A stretch of DNA of 64,000 bases from Clostridium sp. MCC353 (GCF_018785315.1 NZ_WQPN01000022.1:90393-154392), one strand, 5' to 3'. Counted from the stretch's first letter, positions 8,758 to 18,195 are shown. A program made the numbers and translations. The notes: generated by a model from the sequence alone, not told the origin.

Positions 8758-10110
8758 ATGAGATTACTGACTGAAATCCCCGACCGGTTCTGGAGCCTGT
8801 TTAGGTCGGTCAACCGGGAAACTTACATAGAATCATTGTTGAAGATCAATGAAGAATACGAATATAACAGCTATTTCCTCAGCAGGGAAGTCTGCATCCA
8901 GGTGCTTGCGGATTATTTTGCCCAGAGAAAGATTACCATCAAACAGGAGGAAGAGGACGACGAGATCGATGCGCTGGAACCGCCGGCCACCCGGATTTTA
9001 AACTGGCTTGTCCGGGCAGGGTGGCTTCGAAAGCTGGATGACTACAATACTCTGGTGACCAACATCGTAATCCCGGATTACGCCGCCGTCTTTATTGAGG
9101 CGTTTGAGCATTTGTTCAATGAGGAGGAGAATGAAACGGAAGTCTACATCCAGAACATCTATGCCATTTTATTTTCCTTCAAAAATGATCCGAGAGCCAG
9201 CGTGAGCCTGCTCCATACGGCCCTCGTGAACACCCGGAAGCTAAATAAGGCCCTGCAGGACATGCTTCATAATATGGATAAATTTTTTGCCAGCCTGCTG
9301 GAAAAACGGTTTTACGGCGATCTGTTAAAGGAGCACCTGGAAGGCTATGTGGAAGAGATTGTAAAAAAGAAATACCATATACTGAAAACATCGGATAATT
9401 TCTATCTCTATAAGACGGATATCAAGCGCTGGATCAACGAGATGAGGGAAGATTACGACTGGGTGGAGAAGACTGCCGGCCGGAGCGGAGGAAATGTGGA
9501 CGAGACACAGATCATCCGGACCCTGGACGATATTGAGAGGGGATTCGATGATATCGAGCGGAGAATCGCCAATATGGACAGAGAGCACATGAAATATGTG
9601 AGCGCCACGGTGGGCCGCCTGAACTATCTGCTGAATAATGACGACGATACCAAGGGCCTTGTGATACAGCTTTTAAACCACATGGCCGCCAAAGAGGATA
9701 TCACTGAAACCCTGAGTGAGATCAGCGGCAGGATCAACCTGTCTTCTCTGGAAGTGATATCAGGAAAATCCCTTTATAAAAAGAGAAAGCCCAGAACCGC
9801 TTTTACGGAAGGGCTGGAGGATGTGGAAGAGAGCGAAGAGCTGGACCGGGAGGACATTCTGCGCCTGAACCGGCTGGGTAGCCGTTACAGCAAAAAGGAG
9901 ATAGAAGATTTCATCTTCTCCCGCATGACGGAAGGGACGGCGGAAATTACAGAAGGTTCGGTTCAGTCGGATCAGGAGTTTGAAAAGCTGATTCTGGCAT
10001 ATGATTATGCGATCCGCAGGAACAGCCGGTTTGCGGTCAGGGAAGACCAACCGGAACTCATCGATAACGGCAGATATCAATACCCAAAACTGACATTTAC
10101 GAGGAAATGA
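8758..10110 (+). CDS. jetA: Wadjet system protein JetA (kleisin-like subunit, DUF5716-type)
   Basis: A 450-residue acidic, mostly helical protein and the first gene of a four-gene operon. Position, length and text (start RLLTEIPDRFWSLFRSVNRE; later YNTLVTNIVIPDYAAVFIEAF) fit the JetA family found in Firmicute Wadjet systems, which is related to the MukF/MksF kleisins and bridges the SMC heads. The identification rests on family recognition plus the unmistakable JetB-JetC-JetD neighbours. AAGGAA precedes the ATG at 8758 by 4 bases; another in-phase start is not evident. The stop overlaps the jetB start as ATGA. Wadjet complexes extrude and cleave circular plasmid DNA. Confidence 0.85.
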   Translation: MRLLTEIPDRFWSLFRSVNRETYIESLLKINEEYEYNSYFLSREVCIQVLADYFAQRKITIKQEEEDDEIDALEPPATRILNWLVRAGWLRKLDDYNTLVTNIVIPDYAAVFIEAFEHLFNEEENETEVYIQNIYAILFSFKNDPRASVSLLHTALVNTRKLNKALQDMLHNMDKFFASLLEKRFYGDLLKEHLEGYVEEIVKKKYHILKTSDNFYLYKTDIKRWINEMREDYDWVEKTAGRSGGNVDETQIIRTLDDIERGFDDIERRIANMDREHMKYVSATVGRLNYLLNNDDDTKGLVIQLLNHMAAKEDITETLSEISGRINLSSLEVISGKSLYKKRKPRTAFTEGLEDVEESEELDREDILRLNRLGSRYSKKEIEDFIFSRMTEGTAEITEGSVQSDQEFEKLILAYDYAIRRNSRFAVREDQPELIDNGRYQYPKLTFTRK

Positions 10111-10760
10111 GGACGACTATGATAGAATACTTTGAAACAATGCCCCAGGAAGAACAGCAGCAGCTGACGGAAATCATCCAGCTCCTGTTCCGCCAGACCT
10201 TTATCCTGGAACGGAAATACGACAGAAGGATGTCCAGATTCCAGAATAACAGGGAATTCAGGGTCTGCAATAAGCATTTGGAATTCATCCGGGAATACTT
10301 TGCCATCAGCGGCATTTCCGTGTATGAAAACAGCCAGATGGGAGTGATTTACATACAGGGAGAGAATCTGCTGGGGGATAAACTGCCGAAACTGGCAACC
10401 CTCTATATCCTGATTTTAAAGATTATTTATGAAGAACAGATGGCAGCGGCCTCCACCAGCGTCAATGTGTATACCACCCTGGGAGAGATCAATGAGAGGC
10501 TGGGCAGCTACCGCCTTTTAAAGAATAAACCGTCCGTAACGGAGATCAGAAAAGCCATCGCCCTGCTCAAGCGCTATCAGATCATAGATCCGCTGGACGT
10601 TTTGGAGGAACTGGACGGGCAGACCAGGATGATCATCTATCCATGCATCAATGTGGTGCTTTTGGGGGATGATGTCAGGGCTTTGATCGGCGCATTTGCG
10701 GAAGATGAAGGAGATACAGAAGGAGAGGGAGAAGAAGAGGATGACGAACCAGAGATTTGA
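10107..10760 (+). CDS. jetB: Wadjet system protein JetB (DUF4194, KITE/MukE-like)
   Basis: A protein of 217 residues (213 if it starts at the second ATG, 10119, which has the better-spaced GAGGAAATGAGGA). A winged-helix pattern with DUF4194 character is visible: GVIYIQGENLLGDKLPKLATLYILILKIIYEE, then VTEIRKAIALLKRYQIID. The C-terminal tail is a run of Glu/Asp. In Wadjet, JetB is the MukE/KITE-type partner of JetA and JetC. It overlaps jetA by 4 bases and jetC by 20 bases, so the three are translationally coupled. Confidence 0.88.
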   Translation: MRTTMIEYFETMPQEEQQQLTEIIQLLFRQTFILERKYDRRMSRFQNNREFRVCNKHLEFIREYFAISGISVYENSQMGVIYIQGENLLGDKLPKLATLYILILKIIYEEQMAAASTSVNVYTTLGEINERLGSYRLLKNKPSVTEIRKAIALLKRYQIIDPLDVLEELDGQTRMIIYPCINVVLLGDDVRALIGAFAEDEGDTEGEGEEEDDEPEI

Positions 10761-13700
10761 GGCATTGTCCAGGATGTGTTTGAACAACTGGCATTATATC
10801 AGCAGAAAGACGTTGTCGTTTAACGACTCCATCAATTTCTTCACAGGCCATTCGGGGAGCGGGAAATCCACGGTTCTGGACGCCCTTCAGATTGTGCTGT
10901 ATGCCAATACGGACGGCAGGGGGTTCTTTAATAAAGCGGCCGCCGATGATTCGGACCGTTCCCTGCTGGAATATTTAAGAGGAATGATCACCATTGGGGA
11001 AAACAATGAATTCTCCTATTTGAGAAATAAGAATTTCTCCAGCACCATTGTGTTGGAACTGAAACGGACGGATACGGAAGAATACCAGTGCGTGGGCGTG
11101 GTATTTGATGTGGAGGTGGCCACCAATGAAATCAGCCGGCTCTTTTTCTGGCACAAAGGCCCTCTGCCGGAGCATCAGTACCGGTCGGGTTCCCGCTGTA
11201 TGTCCATTGAAGAGATAAAAGGCTGTTTACAGCAGAATTTCAACAAGGAGGAATATTATTACGGTTCCCATAATGAGCGGTTCCGCAGGCAGCTCTACGA
11301 TGTGTACCTGGGCGGGCTGGATATGGAAAAATTCCCCCTGCTGTTTAAACGGGCGATTCCCTTCCGCATGAACATCAAGCTGGAAGATTTTGTGAAGGAA
11401 TATATTTGTACGGAACAGGATATCCATATAGGGGATATGCAGGAAAGCGTGATGATGTACGGCAGGATGCAGAAGAAGATCGACGACACCTGCCGGGAGA
11501 TCAAACACCTGGAACAGCTCCGGGGAATATATGTTAAGATGCAGGCCAAGGAGGAGGAAGGACGGGAGTACAGATACCTGGCCGCTAAGATGGATATTCT
11601 GTCCGACCGGCAAAAGATCAAAGAGCTTCATGACAGGATACTTTTGTCGGCTGAAGACCTGGACAAACAAAAAATCCAAAGGGCTGAACTGGAACAGTCT
11701 GTCCGGGAATTGGACGAAAGAAGCGAGGCGCTGTTAAAACAGATCTCTTCCACCGGATATGAAGAGAAGAAATCTGAACTGAGATCCATGAATGAACTGA
11801 TTGAAGCCCTTTTAAAGAGCCGGGTGAAGTGGGAGAAAACGGCGGAGGGGCTGAAACGCTGGATCGACCAGGATATCACGGACAACAGCACGATCTGGGA
11901 CATTGAAAAGTTTGAAGAGGGAGACATTCAGCCGGAAGAGATAAAAAGGCTTAAAAAATCCATCCATGAGACCCGGATGGAGGTAAGAGAGCAGGAGCAG
12001 GAGGCTTCTTCCGCCATCCGCAGCCTGAGAAAACAGGAAAAAGCGGTACAGGAAGATTTAAAGAAGCTGAAACAGGGAAAAAAGGCCTACCCCAAAGAAC
12101 TGGAACGGGCCTGCAACTATATCCAGAGACGCCTTCTGGAAGAGACGGGGAAATCTGTGGATGTGAGGATTTTAGCGGATCTTCTGGATATCCGGGATGA
12201 TAAATGGCGCAATGCGGTGGAAGGCTATATGGGTAATAACAAGCTGGCCCTCATTGTGGAACCCAAATACGCCGGAAAGGCCATGGATATTTACCGGGAA
12301 TTGGACCGGAAGGAATATTTCCGCGTGGCGGTTCTGGATACGGAAAAAGTATCCCAGAAGGAACAACCGGTATTTAAGAATTCTCTGTCCGAAGAAGTGA
12401 TAACGAAGAACAGTTACGTACAGTCCTACATCGATTTCCTTCTCGGAAAAGTGGTCAAATGTGAAACTACCGGGGAACTGAGAAACTGCCAGATTGGAAT
12501 TACGGCGGACTGTGTGCTGTATCACAGTTACCGCCTGCAGTATATCAATCCGGACAATTATACCAGAAGCGCATATATCGGGGCCATGAGCATGGCCAAG
12601 AGAATCCGCCAGTTGGAACAGGAACTGGAGGAACTGAAAGAAGAGCTGGCTCCCCAGTTAAAGATCCAGAAGGAATGCCAGGATATCCTGAGCTTAGAGG
12701 AACTGGGCCTTCCGGCTGAGGACTATATAAGCTGGCTGAACGACATGGACAAATTAAAGGACAGAGAAAAAGAAAAGAAGCGCCTTGTAAAGCAGTTGGA
12801 AGAGCTGAAGGAAAAGAAGGTGGATCTCTGGGAAAATGAACGCCGCACGGTTTTGGAGGAAAAGAAGGCCAAAGAAGATTTGGCGGAACAGGTAAAACAG
12901 GTGCTCTGGCGTCTTAGCGGCCAGATGGAGGAAAACAGGAAAAAGCAGATCGAATTCAATGAAATTCTGGTTCAAAAAGAGCGGAACTTTACAGCAGACG
13001 ACCGGTATGAGGCCAAAGCGGAAGAACTTCTGGCCGGGCTTTCCGAACCGCGGTACGACAGGCTGTGCCAGAAATACCTGGACGCTTCAATGAAAGCAGA
13101 GGAAGAGAAGGCAGCCATCTGTACAGAACTTCAGGAAGGCCGTTTCCTCTATTTGAAACAATATCCCAACCGCAGTTTTTCCGCCACCATTGAGAATAAT
13201 GACCCCTATGACAAACTGTTGGAGAGGCTTCAATGCGATAATCTGGAGGAATACCGCCAGATTGCCAGAGAGCAGGCCAGGTCTGCCGTGGAACATTTCC
13301 GGGACGACTTCATGTTTAAAATACGCAGCGCCATCAAGGAGGCCCTGATCCGTAAAGACGAGCTGAACCGGATCATAAATAAACTGGATTTCGGTAAAGA
13401 TAAGTACCAGTTCGTGATCGGCAAAAATAAGGGGCCGGACGGCCGTTTCTACGATATGTTCATGGATGATTCCCTGGAAGTGAATCCCAGCATGCTGACG
13501 GATACCTTCGAAAACCAGTTGGATTTTTTCACCATCAACCACGAAAATCACTACGGGGATATGATTAATGAGCTGATCAATGTGTTCATTCCGCCGGAGA
13601 GTGCGGATCACGACCAGTTGGAAGAAGCCAAGCAGAATATGGATAAATATGCGGATTACAGGACCTACCTGTCCTTTGACATGCAGCAGATTGTCCGCAG

Positions 13701-14103
13701 CCAGGGCGAGGAAACCATCAAGATCCAGCTCAGCAGGATGATTAAGAAAAACTCGGGAGGCGAGGGGCAGAATCCCCTTTATGTGGCCCTGTTAGCCAGC
13801 TTTGCCCAGGCATACCGGATCAATATGTCCCCCAAAATGCTGCGGAACCCTACAATCCGCCTGGTGGTTTTAGACGAGGCATTTTCCAAGATGGATGCGG
13901 AGAAGGTGGCAAGCTGCATCGAGCTGATCCGCGGCCTCGGTTTCCAGGCCATCATAAGCGCCACCAATGACAAGATTCAAAATTATCTGGAAAATGTGGA
14001 TAAAACCTTTGTATTCGCCAATCCCAATAAGAAGTCGATTTCTATACAGGAATTTGAGAAGAGGGAGTTTGGGGAGCTAAGGAGAATGTTAAATGGAGAT
14101 TAA
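10741..14103 (+). CDS. jetC: Wadjet system protein JetC (MukB/SMC-like ATPase)
   Basis: About 1120 residues. An N-terminal head carries Walker A GHSGSGKST (residues 36-44). Long coiled-coil arms occupy roughly 220-440 and 640-800, separated by a globular hinge (around RRLLEETGKSVDVRILADLL). The C-terminal head carries a signature-like SGGEGQ near residue 1005 and Walker B IRLVVLDEAFSKMD near 1040. This is the SMC motor of the Wadjet anti-plasmid complex. I chose ATG 10741 because GGAGAAGAAGAGG sits directly upstream and the protein then begins TNQRFEALSRM as in relatives; an ATG at 10696 would only add a Lys/Glu-rich stretch inside jetB. It overlaps jetD by 11 bases. Confidence 0.92.
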   Translation: MTNQRFEALSRMCLNNWHYISRKTLSFNDSINFFTGHSGSGKSTVLDALQIVLYANTDGRGFFNKAAADDSDRSLLEYLRGMITIGENNEFSYLRNKNFSSTIVLELKRTDTEEYQCVGVVFDVEVATNEISRLFFWHKGPLPEHQYRSGSRCMSIEEIKGCLQQNFNKEEYYYGSHNERFRRQLYDVYLGGLDMEKFPLLFKRAIPFRMNIKLEDFVKEYICTEQDIHIGDMQESVMMYGRMQKKIDDTCREIKHLEQLRGIYVKMQAKEEEGREYRYLAAKMDILSDRQKIKELHDRILLSAEDLDKQKIQRAELEQSVRELDERSEALLKQISSTGYEEKKSELRSMNELIEALLKSRVKWEKTAEGLKRWIDQDITDNSTIWDIEKFEEGDIQPEEIKRLKKSIHETRMEVREQEQEASSAIRSLRKQEKAVQEDLKKLKQGKKAYPKELERACNYIQRRLLEETGKSVDVRILADLLDIRDDKWRNAVEGYMGNNKLALIVEPKYAGKAMDIYRELDRKEYFRVAVLDTEKVSQKEQPVFKNSLSEEVITKNSYVQSYIDFLLGKVVKCETTGELRNCQIGITADCVLYHSYRLQYINPDNYTRSAYIGAMSMAKRIRQLEQELEELKEELAPQLKIQKECQDILSLEELGLPAEDYISWLNDMDKLKDREKEKKRLVKQLEELKEKKVDLWENERRTVLEEKKAKEDLAEQVKQVLWRLSGQMEENRKKQIEFNEILVQKERNFTADDRYEAKAEELLAGLSEPRYDRLCQKYLDASMKAEEEKAAICTELQEGRFLYLKQYPNRSFSATIENNDPYDKLLERLQCDNLEEYRQIAREQARSAVEHFRDDFMFKIRSAIKEALIRKDELNRIINKLDFGKDKYQFVIGKNKGPDGRFYDMFMDDSLEVNPSMLTDTFENQLDFFTINHENHYGDMINELINVFIPPESADHDQLEEAKQNMDKYADYRTYLSFDMQQIVRSQGEETIKIQLSRMIKKNSGGEGQNPLYVALLASFAQAYRINMSPKMLRNPTIRLVVLDEAFSKMDAEKVASCIELIRGLGFQAIISATNDKIQNYLENVDKTFVFANPNKKSISIQEFEKREFGELRRMLNGD

Positions 14104-15259
14104 ATTAGTTGATAAGATAATCGAAAAGTATGAAAAAAGCACAACAGATTGGAAAGAGGGAGCTTCCGGAAACCGGAGCCTGAGAATCCAACAGAAGGAT
14201 AAAGATCAGATTGGCAGCCTGGAATTGATCAGCCAGGCTGTTGAGCTGGAAAAAGAAAAGCTGGTTGAGATTAAATGGTATGCTCATTTATCAGAGATCG
14301 AGATGATCCATTATTCCTTAAAAGACATGCCGGAATTTTATGCCAGAGCCGGAAAAATATCTAAGCCCCAGAAGATAAAGGATTGTCGGGAGTTTTTGGA
14401 GAATGAGAAGCAGAAGATAAAAAGAGACTGGTTACGTGCCTATTACGAATCGTTCCTGGATAAACTGGAAAAGGGCGAAATACCAGGGGAATTGGAGGGA
14501 GACAGACTTCTGTTCCGATGTCTAAGCGGCCTGGATCAGTTAGAAGAGCCGGTTTATAAAAGAACATTCAGCAAGCATTTTCTGGGCAACTCCAAGCTGT
14601 TTGAAAAAAGGTTCCAGAAGAAAATTTTAAACATAGCTAAGGCTCATAATCCGGAAATTGACGATAATATGGATAAGTCGTCCATATTATCCCAGCTCTA
14701 TCTGGAAGAATACTCTCAGGAACTGGCCCTGAAGGGGAATGTGATTTTGGAACTGGAGGGTCAGAGCATAGATTTGTCGCCATTTATTTATGGACTGGTC
14801 ATAAACAGCCAGATGTTAAAACATGCAGAAGTCCATGCAGGGCAGAAGATACGCAAAGTTATAACAGTGGAAAATAAGGCCAATTTCATGTCAATGCCGT
14901 ATGAAGAAGGAACTTTGATTGTGTTTTCCCACGGTTATTTTACGCCGCTGGAAAAAGAATTTTTAAAACGGCTGTATCAGTCGCTGGATGGAGACCAGGT
15001 GGAATATTTCCATACCGGGGATTTGGATTATGGAGGCATAAAGATATTCCAATATATTAAAAACAACATCTTTCCGCCGTTAAAACCTCTTTATATGGAT
15101 TTAGAAACATTTGAACGCTTTAAAGCTGAAGGAGAAACGATTGAAAGGTCAACACTGGATAAACTGAAGCGTGTAAAAGAGCCGCTTTTACAGGAGTTAA
15201 TCGATATAATTTGTGAAGAAAAGCTGGTAATAGAACAAGAAAGTTTATTAATAAAATAA
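14093..15259 (+). CDS. jetD: Wadjet system protein JetD (topoisomerase VI-like nuclease subunit)
   Basis: A 388-residue protein with an N-terminal helical arm domain and a C-terminal toprim-like domain. The metal-binding residues expected for JetD/Spo11-type toprim are present: Glu260 in ITVENKANF, and Asp310 and Asp312 in HTGDLDYGGIKIF. JetD is the subunit that cuts plasmid DNA after loop extrusion by JetABC. All catalytic residues appear intact, so the system looks functional. The gene overlaps jetC by 11 bases. Its codon use is visibly more A/T-rich (many AAA, ATA, TTA) than jetA-C, which may mean a different history for this subunit. Confidence 0.9.
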   Translation: MEIKLVDKIIEKYEKSTTDWKEGASGNRSLRIQQKDKDQIGSLELISQAVELEKEKLVEIKWYAHLSEIEMIHYSLKDMPEFYARAGKISKPQKIKDCREFLENEKQKIKRDWLRAYYESFLDKLEKGEIPGELEGDRLLFRCLSGLDQLEEPVYKRTFSKHFLGNSKLFEKRFQKKILNIAKAHNPEIDDNMDKSSILSQLYLEEYSQELALKGNVILELEGQSIDLSPFIYGLVINSQMLKHAEVHAGQKIRKVITVENKANFMSMPYEEGTLIVFSHGYFTPLEKEFLKRLYQSLDGDQVEYFHTGDLDYGGIKIFQYIKNNIFPPLKPLYMDLETFERFKAEGETIERSTLDKLKRVKEPLLQELIDIICEEKLVIEQESLLIK

Positions 15260-15297
15260 CAGCGGAATGCTGTAATCAGTAGAAAGGAGAAATGCAG

Positions 15298-16086
15298 ATG
15301 TCAACCGTATACTCAAAAGATATTGAATACCACATCCATCTCAAACCGGGGGATGTGGGGGAATATGTGATACTGCCGGGTGATCCGGGACGGTGTGAAA
15401 AGATTGCCGCTTATCTGGAAGATGCCAAACTGATGGCCTCCAACCGGGAGTATGTGACATACACCGGCCATTTGGGGGACAAACGGGTCAGCGTCACTTC
15501 AACGGGAATCGGCGGCCCGTCGGCGGCCATCGCCATGGAGGAGCTGATCCACTGCGGCGCCCACACATTTATCCGCGTGGGAACATCCGGGGGAATGCAG
15601 CCGGACGTGCTGGCGGGAGATGTGGTCATCGCCACAGGCGCCATCCGCCTGGACGGCACCAGTAAAGAATACGCTCCCATCGAATATCCGGCCGTAGCCG
15701 ATTATGAAGTGGTGGAAGCCCTGAAAAAGGCCGCCGACCGTCTCGGGAAACGCTCCCATGTGGGTGTAGTCCAGTGCAAAGATTCCTTTTATGGCCAGCA
15801 TGAGCCGGAAAACATGCCGGTCAGCTATGAATTGTTAAACAAATGGGAGGCGTGGAAACGCTGCGGCGCACTGACCTCAGAGATGGAGTCCGCCACGCTT
15901 TTCATCGTTGGAGCGGTGCGCAGGGTCCGTGTGGGATCGGTGATGCTGGTAATCGGCAACCAGACCAGAAGAGAAATGGGCCTGCCCGATATCCAGTGCC
16001 ATGATACCCAGAGCGCAATTGAGACGGCGGTGGAAGCCATAAGGATGCTGCCTCCATTTCAGAAAAACAGCGCTGCCGCACAGTAA
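15298..16086 (+). CDS. udp: Uridine phosphorylase
   Basis: About 262 residues of the nucleoside phosphorylase family, which converts uridine plus phosphate to uracil and ribose-1-phosphate. Phosphate- and ribose-binding motifs are visible: [14 protein letters not shown] at the N-terminus, [42 protein letters not shown], and the nucleoside-contacting [12 protein letters not shown] take ATG 15298 because AAAGGAGA is 7 bases upstream; the ATG at 15292 would be only 1 base from it. The 3' end overlaps the convergent lysE-type gene by 28 bases. Confidence 0.93.
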   Translation: MSTVYSKDIEYHIHLKPGDVGEYVILPGDPGRCEKIAAYLEDAKLMASNREYVTYTGHLGDKRVSVTSTGIGGPSAAIAMEELIHCGAHTFIRVGTSGGMQPDVLAGDVVIATGAIRLDGTSKEYAPIEYPAVADYEVVEALKKAADRLGKRSHVGVVQCKDSFYGQHEPENMPVSYELLNKWEAWKRCGALTSEMESATLFIVGAVRRVRVGSVMLVIGNQTRREMGLPDIQCHDTQSAIETAVEAIRMLPPFQKNSAAAQ

Positions 16087-16640
16087 ACGAGTAAAAATGC
16101 CATGACAAGGTTGACTGCCTTTGTATGCCTTGAAAAAAATTTACAAAAGGCTGATCCGAATAACGCCCAGACAAAAGAACCGGATGAACCGATGACGGAC
16201 AGGACAATTACAAACCCAGCCAATGCGCCGGCCGACTGGTAAAAAGGCAGTATGTAAAGGGACATTGCAGTGATGGCATAAATATAAATTTTAGGGTTGG
16301 CGAATTGAAGGATCATGCCTGAAAGAAAACTGGCTTCATTGCCGTCCCCGCCGTTCAGATCGGAAGAACTTTTCCAGACTTTCCATGCCAGAAACAGCAT
16401 ATAGGCGGCGCCTAAAAACTGCATAACTGTTTTTACCCTTGGAAGATATGAAAATAAGGCGGTGCTGAATACGGCGCAGACGGTCATTACAACTGAAAAA
16501 CCGGCGAGTATTCCTAAATTGAACCGGATGCTGCGGCGCATCCCAAGGCGGGCTGCATTGCTCATTGAAAGCAAATTATTGGCTCCCGGCGTGTATGCTG
16601 TTATAAAACAATAAATTAAAAAGTTATACAGTTGAAACAT
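16059..16640 (-). CDS. LysE/RhtB-family amino-acid exporter
   Basis: A 193-residue membrane protein with about six helices. It begins with the family pattern of an N-terminal helix followed by [32 protein letters not shown], and has [22 protein letters not shown] in the middle, both hallmarks of LysE-type translocators that export amino acids or derivatives. AGGAGG sits 6 bases before the ATG. It is divergent from an XRE-cupin regulator across a 160-bp AT-rich region, an arrangement often seen for exporter plus regulator pairs. The substrate is unknown. Confidence 0.88.
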   Translation of the reverse strand: MFQLYNFLIYCFITAYTPGANNLLSMSNAARLGMRRSIRFNLGILAGFSVVMTVCAVFSTALFSYLPRVKTVMQFLGAAYMLFLAWKVWKSSSDLNGGDGNEASFLSGMILQFANPKIYIYAITAMSLYILPFYQSAGALAGFVIVLSVIGSSGSFVWALFGSAFCKFFSRHTKAVNLVMAFLLVYCAAALFF

Positions 16641-16737
16641 CTTTGACCTCCTGCTTTTTTGTTAGGGAATGATAATACTCTGTCTCTTTACAAAGAACTT
16701 ATAAAATTATATAATGATATAAAAATGATAATATATT

Positions 16738-16777
16738 GTACATGTACGATATAATGATACATTTTGTATAATATAAT
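16738..16777 (+). promoter_or_regulatory. Divergent promoter region with palindrome GTACATGTAC
   Basis: A perfect 10-bp palindrome GTACATGTAC (16738-16747) lies between the lysE-type and XRE-cupin genes. Two possible -10 boxes follow, TATAAT at 16750 and at 16772. The site is a reasonable operator for the XRE-cupin regulator; that role is inferred from position. Confidence 0.4.
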
Positions 16778-16800
16778 GTCAATAGGGAGGAGGAAATTAT

Positions 16801-17352
16801 TTGGATACAATGAATCTGATCGTTGCAAAGAATATCAAACGGCTGCGTGAGGAGAATAAATTGAGTATGGAAGAGCTTTCTAAACTGAGCGGGGTCAGCA
16901 AGAGCATGCTGGCTCAGATCGAGCGTGGGGAGGGGAATCCCACACTTTCCACACTTTGGAAACTGTCAAACGGAATGAAAGTGCCCTTCGATGCTCTTAC
17001 GGTCTGGCCGAAAAATCCGTATGAAATTGTAAAGACAGCGGATATACAGCCATTGTTGGAAGATGGCGGCAAGGTGAAAAATTACTCCATTTTTCCCGAT
17101 GATGAAAACAGAAGGTTTGCGGTATATTATCTGGAACTGGAGAAGGGAAGTTATTGGGAATCAGAGCCGCACCTGAAAGGAACCACAGAGTTTATCACTG
17201 TTTTCAGCGGAACCATCGAAATTTATGCCGATGAACAGAGGTTTGTAATTGCAGCAGGGGAAAGTATCCGGTTTAAAGCGGATACGGTCCATTCTTACCG
17301 GAATATAAGCAGAGAGACGGCGGTTCTGCATATGATTCTCTATAATCCATGA
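16801..17352 (+). CDS. XRE-family regulator with C-terminal cupin domain
   Basis: A 183-residue cytoplasmic regulator. The helix-turn-helix is at residues ~8-62 (IKRLREENKLSMEELSKLSG then KSMLAQIERGEGNPTLSTLWKLS). The C-terminal cupin_2 barrel (about 105-183) includes EFITVFSGTIEIYADEQRFVIAAGESIRFKADTVHSY. Proteins of this build usually repress a nearby transport or catabolic gene and sense a small ligand in the cupin. The TTG start is supported by AGGAGG exactly 7 bases upstream; the ATG at 16810 would be 16 bases away. The divergent exporter gene is the obvious target. Confidence 0.9.
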   Translation: MDTMNLIVAKNIKRLREENKLSMEELSKLSGVSKSMLAQIERGEGNPTLSTLWKLSNGMKVPFDALTVWPKNPYEIVKTADIQPLLEDGGKVKNYSIFPDDENRRFAVYYLELEKGSYWESEPHLKGTTEFITVFSGTIEIYADEQRFVIAAGESIRFKADTVHSYRNISRETAVLHMILYNP

Positions 17353-17407
17353 GAGAAATTCAGTTCACGGCCTTTGGATGAAACATAATCCTGATGGCTT
17401 ATTTTTC

Positions 17408-17570
17408 ACACCCAAATTTGTGCCGGAGCCACAAATTTGAATTGGAGCTGAGAATTTGAGATTTTCAGCGCGTGCCTGCGCAGCGCAGAATTTGCGTAAC
17501 GCAGAATTTGCGCAGCGTAAAATTTACGAAACGCAAATACTGCGCATTAAAACGCTCCGACATGGAGGAA
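17408..17570 (+). repeat. Structured leader repeat, copy A (before the O-acetyltransferase)
   Basis: This 163-nt stretch ends at the ribosome site of the acetyltransferase gene. It begins with a perfect 10-bp hairpin (17413-17422 with 17430-17439, loop CCGGAGC). It then has CGCGTGCC and four degenerate units of AATTTGCGNAACG spaced 16 bases apart, and ends AAAACGCTCCGACATGGAGGAA. A homologous segment lies on the other strand at 22264-22419, also ending at a ribosome site. No known riboswitch class matched by eye. Confidence 0.65.
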
Positions 17571-17574
17571 TAAA

Positions 17575-18195
17575 ATGGATATATACGAAAAAATGCATAA
17601 TGGTGATCTATATGCTACGGATAATGAACAGCTTATGAACGACCAGACTGTATGCCTGGAACGCTTGTATGATTTTAATCTGACCCGCCCGTCGGAGACG
17701 GAAAAAAGGCAGTCCATGCTGAAAGAAATGTTTGCGGATATAGGCAGTAACTGCTACATTGAACCGCCTCTTCATGCGAACTGGGGTGGGAAACACGTGC
17801 ATTTCGGCAATAATGTCTATGCAAATTTTAACCTGACTCTTGTGGATGATACCCACATTTACGTAGGCGATTACACCATGATCGGCCCTAATGTAACCAT
17901 CGCCACCGGCGGGCACCCCATTCTGCCCCAGCTGCGGGAGCGTTTTTACCAGTATAATGCGCCGGTACATATCGGCAGAAACTGCTGGATTGGCGCCGGA
18001 GCTATCATCGTTCCGGGTGTCACCATTGGAGATAATTCGGTCATCGGCGCGGGCAGCGTGGTGACAAAGGATATTCCGTCCAATGTGGTCGCAGTGGGCA
18101 ATCCATGCAGAGTGCTGCGTGAAATCGGGGAAAGGGATCGGAAGTATTATTTTAAAGACCGGGAGATTGATGGGGAAACGCTGCAAATGCCCTGA
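17575..18195 (+). CDS. Sugar O-acetyltransferase, maltose/galactoside acetyltransferase-like
   Basis: A 206-residue protein with an N-terminal Mac domain (IYEKMHNGDLYATDNEQLMNDQ) and a left-handed beta-helix of hexapeptide repeats (IYVGDYTMIGPNVTIATGGH, then IGRNCWIGAGAIIVPGVTIGDNSVIGAGSVVTKDIP). The catalytic histidine is in ATGGHP. It transfers acetyl from acetyl-CoA to a sugar hydroxyl; such enzymes are thought to detoxify sugars. GGAGGAA is 5 bases before the ATG. The gene follows a structured leader that recurs before the Crp/Fnr gene at 22259. Confidence 0.92.
   Translation: MDIYEKMHNGDLYATDNEQLMNDQTVCLERLYDFNLTRPSETEKRQSMLKEMFADIGSNCYIEPPLHANWGGKHVHFGNNVYANFNLTLVDDTHIYVGDYTMIGPNVTIATGGHPILPQLRERFYQYNAPVHIGRNCWIGAGAIIVPGVTIGDNSVIGAGSVVTKDIPSNVVAVGNPCRVLREIGERDRKYYFKDREIDGETLQMP

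Noticed and set aside
8546..8761. A 71-residue frame between the LytTR gene and jetA
   Set aside because: It overlaps the LytTR stop without a ribosome site, contains the jetA promoter, and has a non-protein-like composition.
10696..10740. ATG at 10696 as the jetC start
   Set aside because: It adds a Lys/Glu-rich stretch encoded inside jetB and has no ribosome site, while ATG 10741 has a purine-rich site and gives the family-typical N-terminus.
17456..17638. A 60-residue frame with pentapeptide-like text over leader copy A
   Set aside because: The repeat period is 16 bases in copy A, so a reading frame is not preserved, and no ribosome site precedes it. Better explained as a structured leader.
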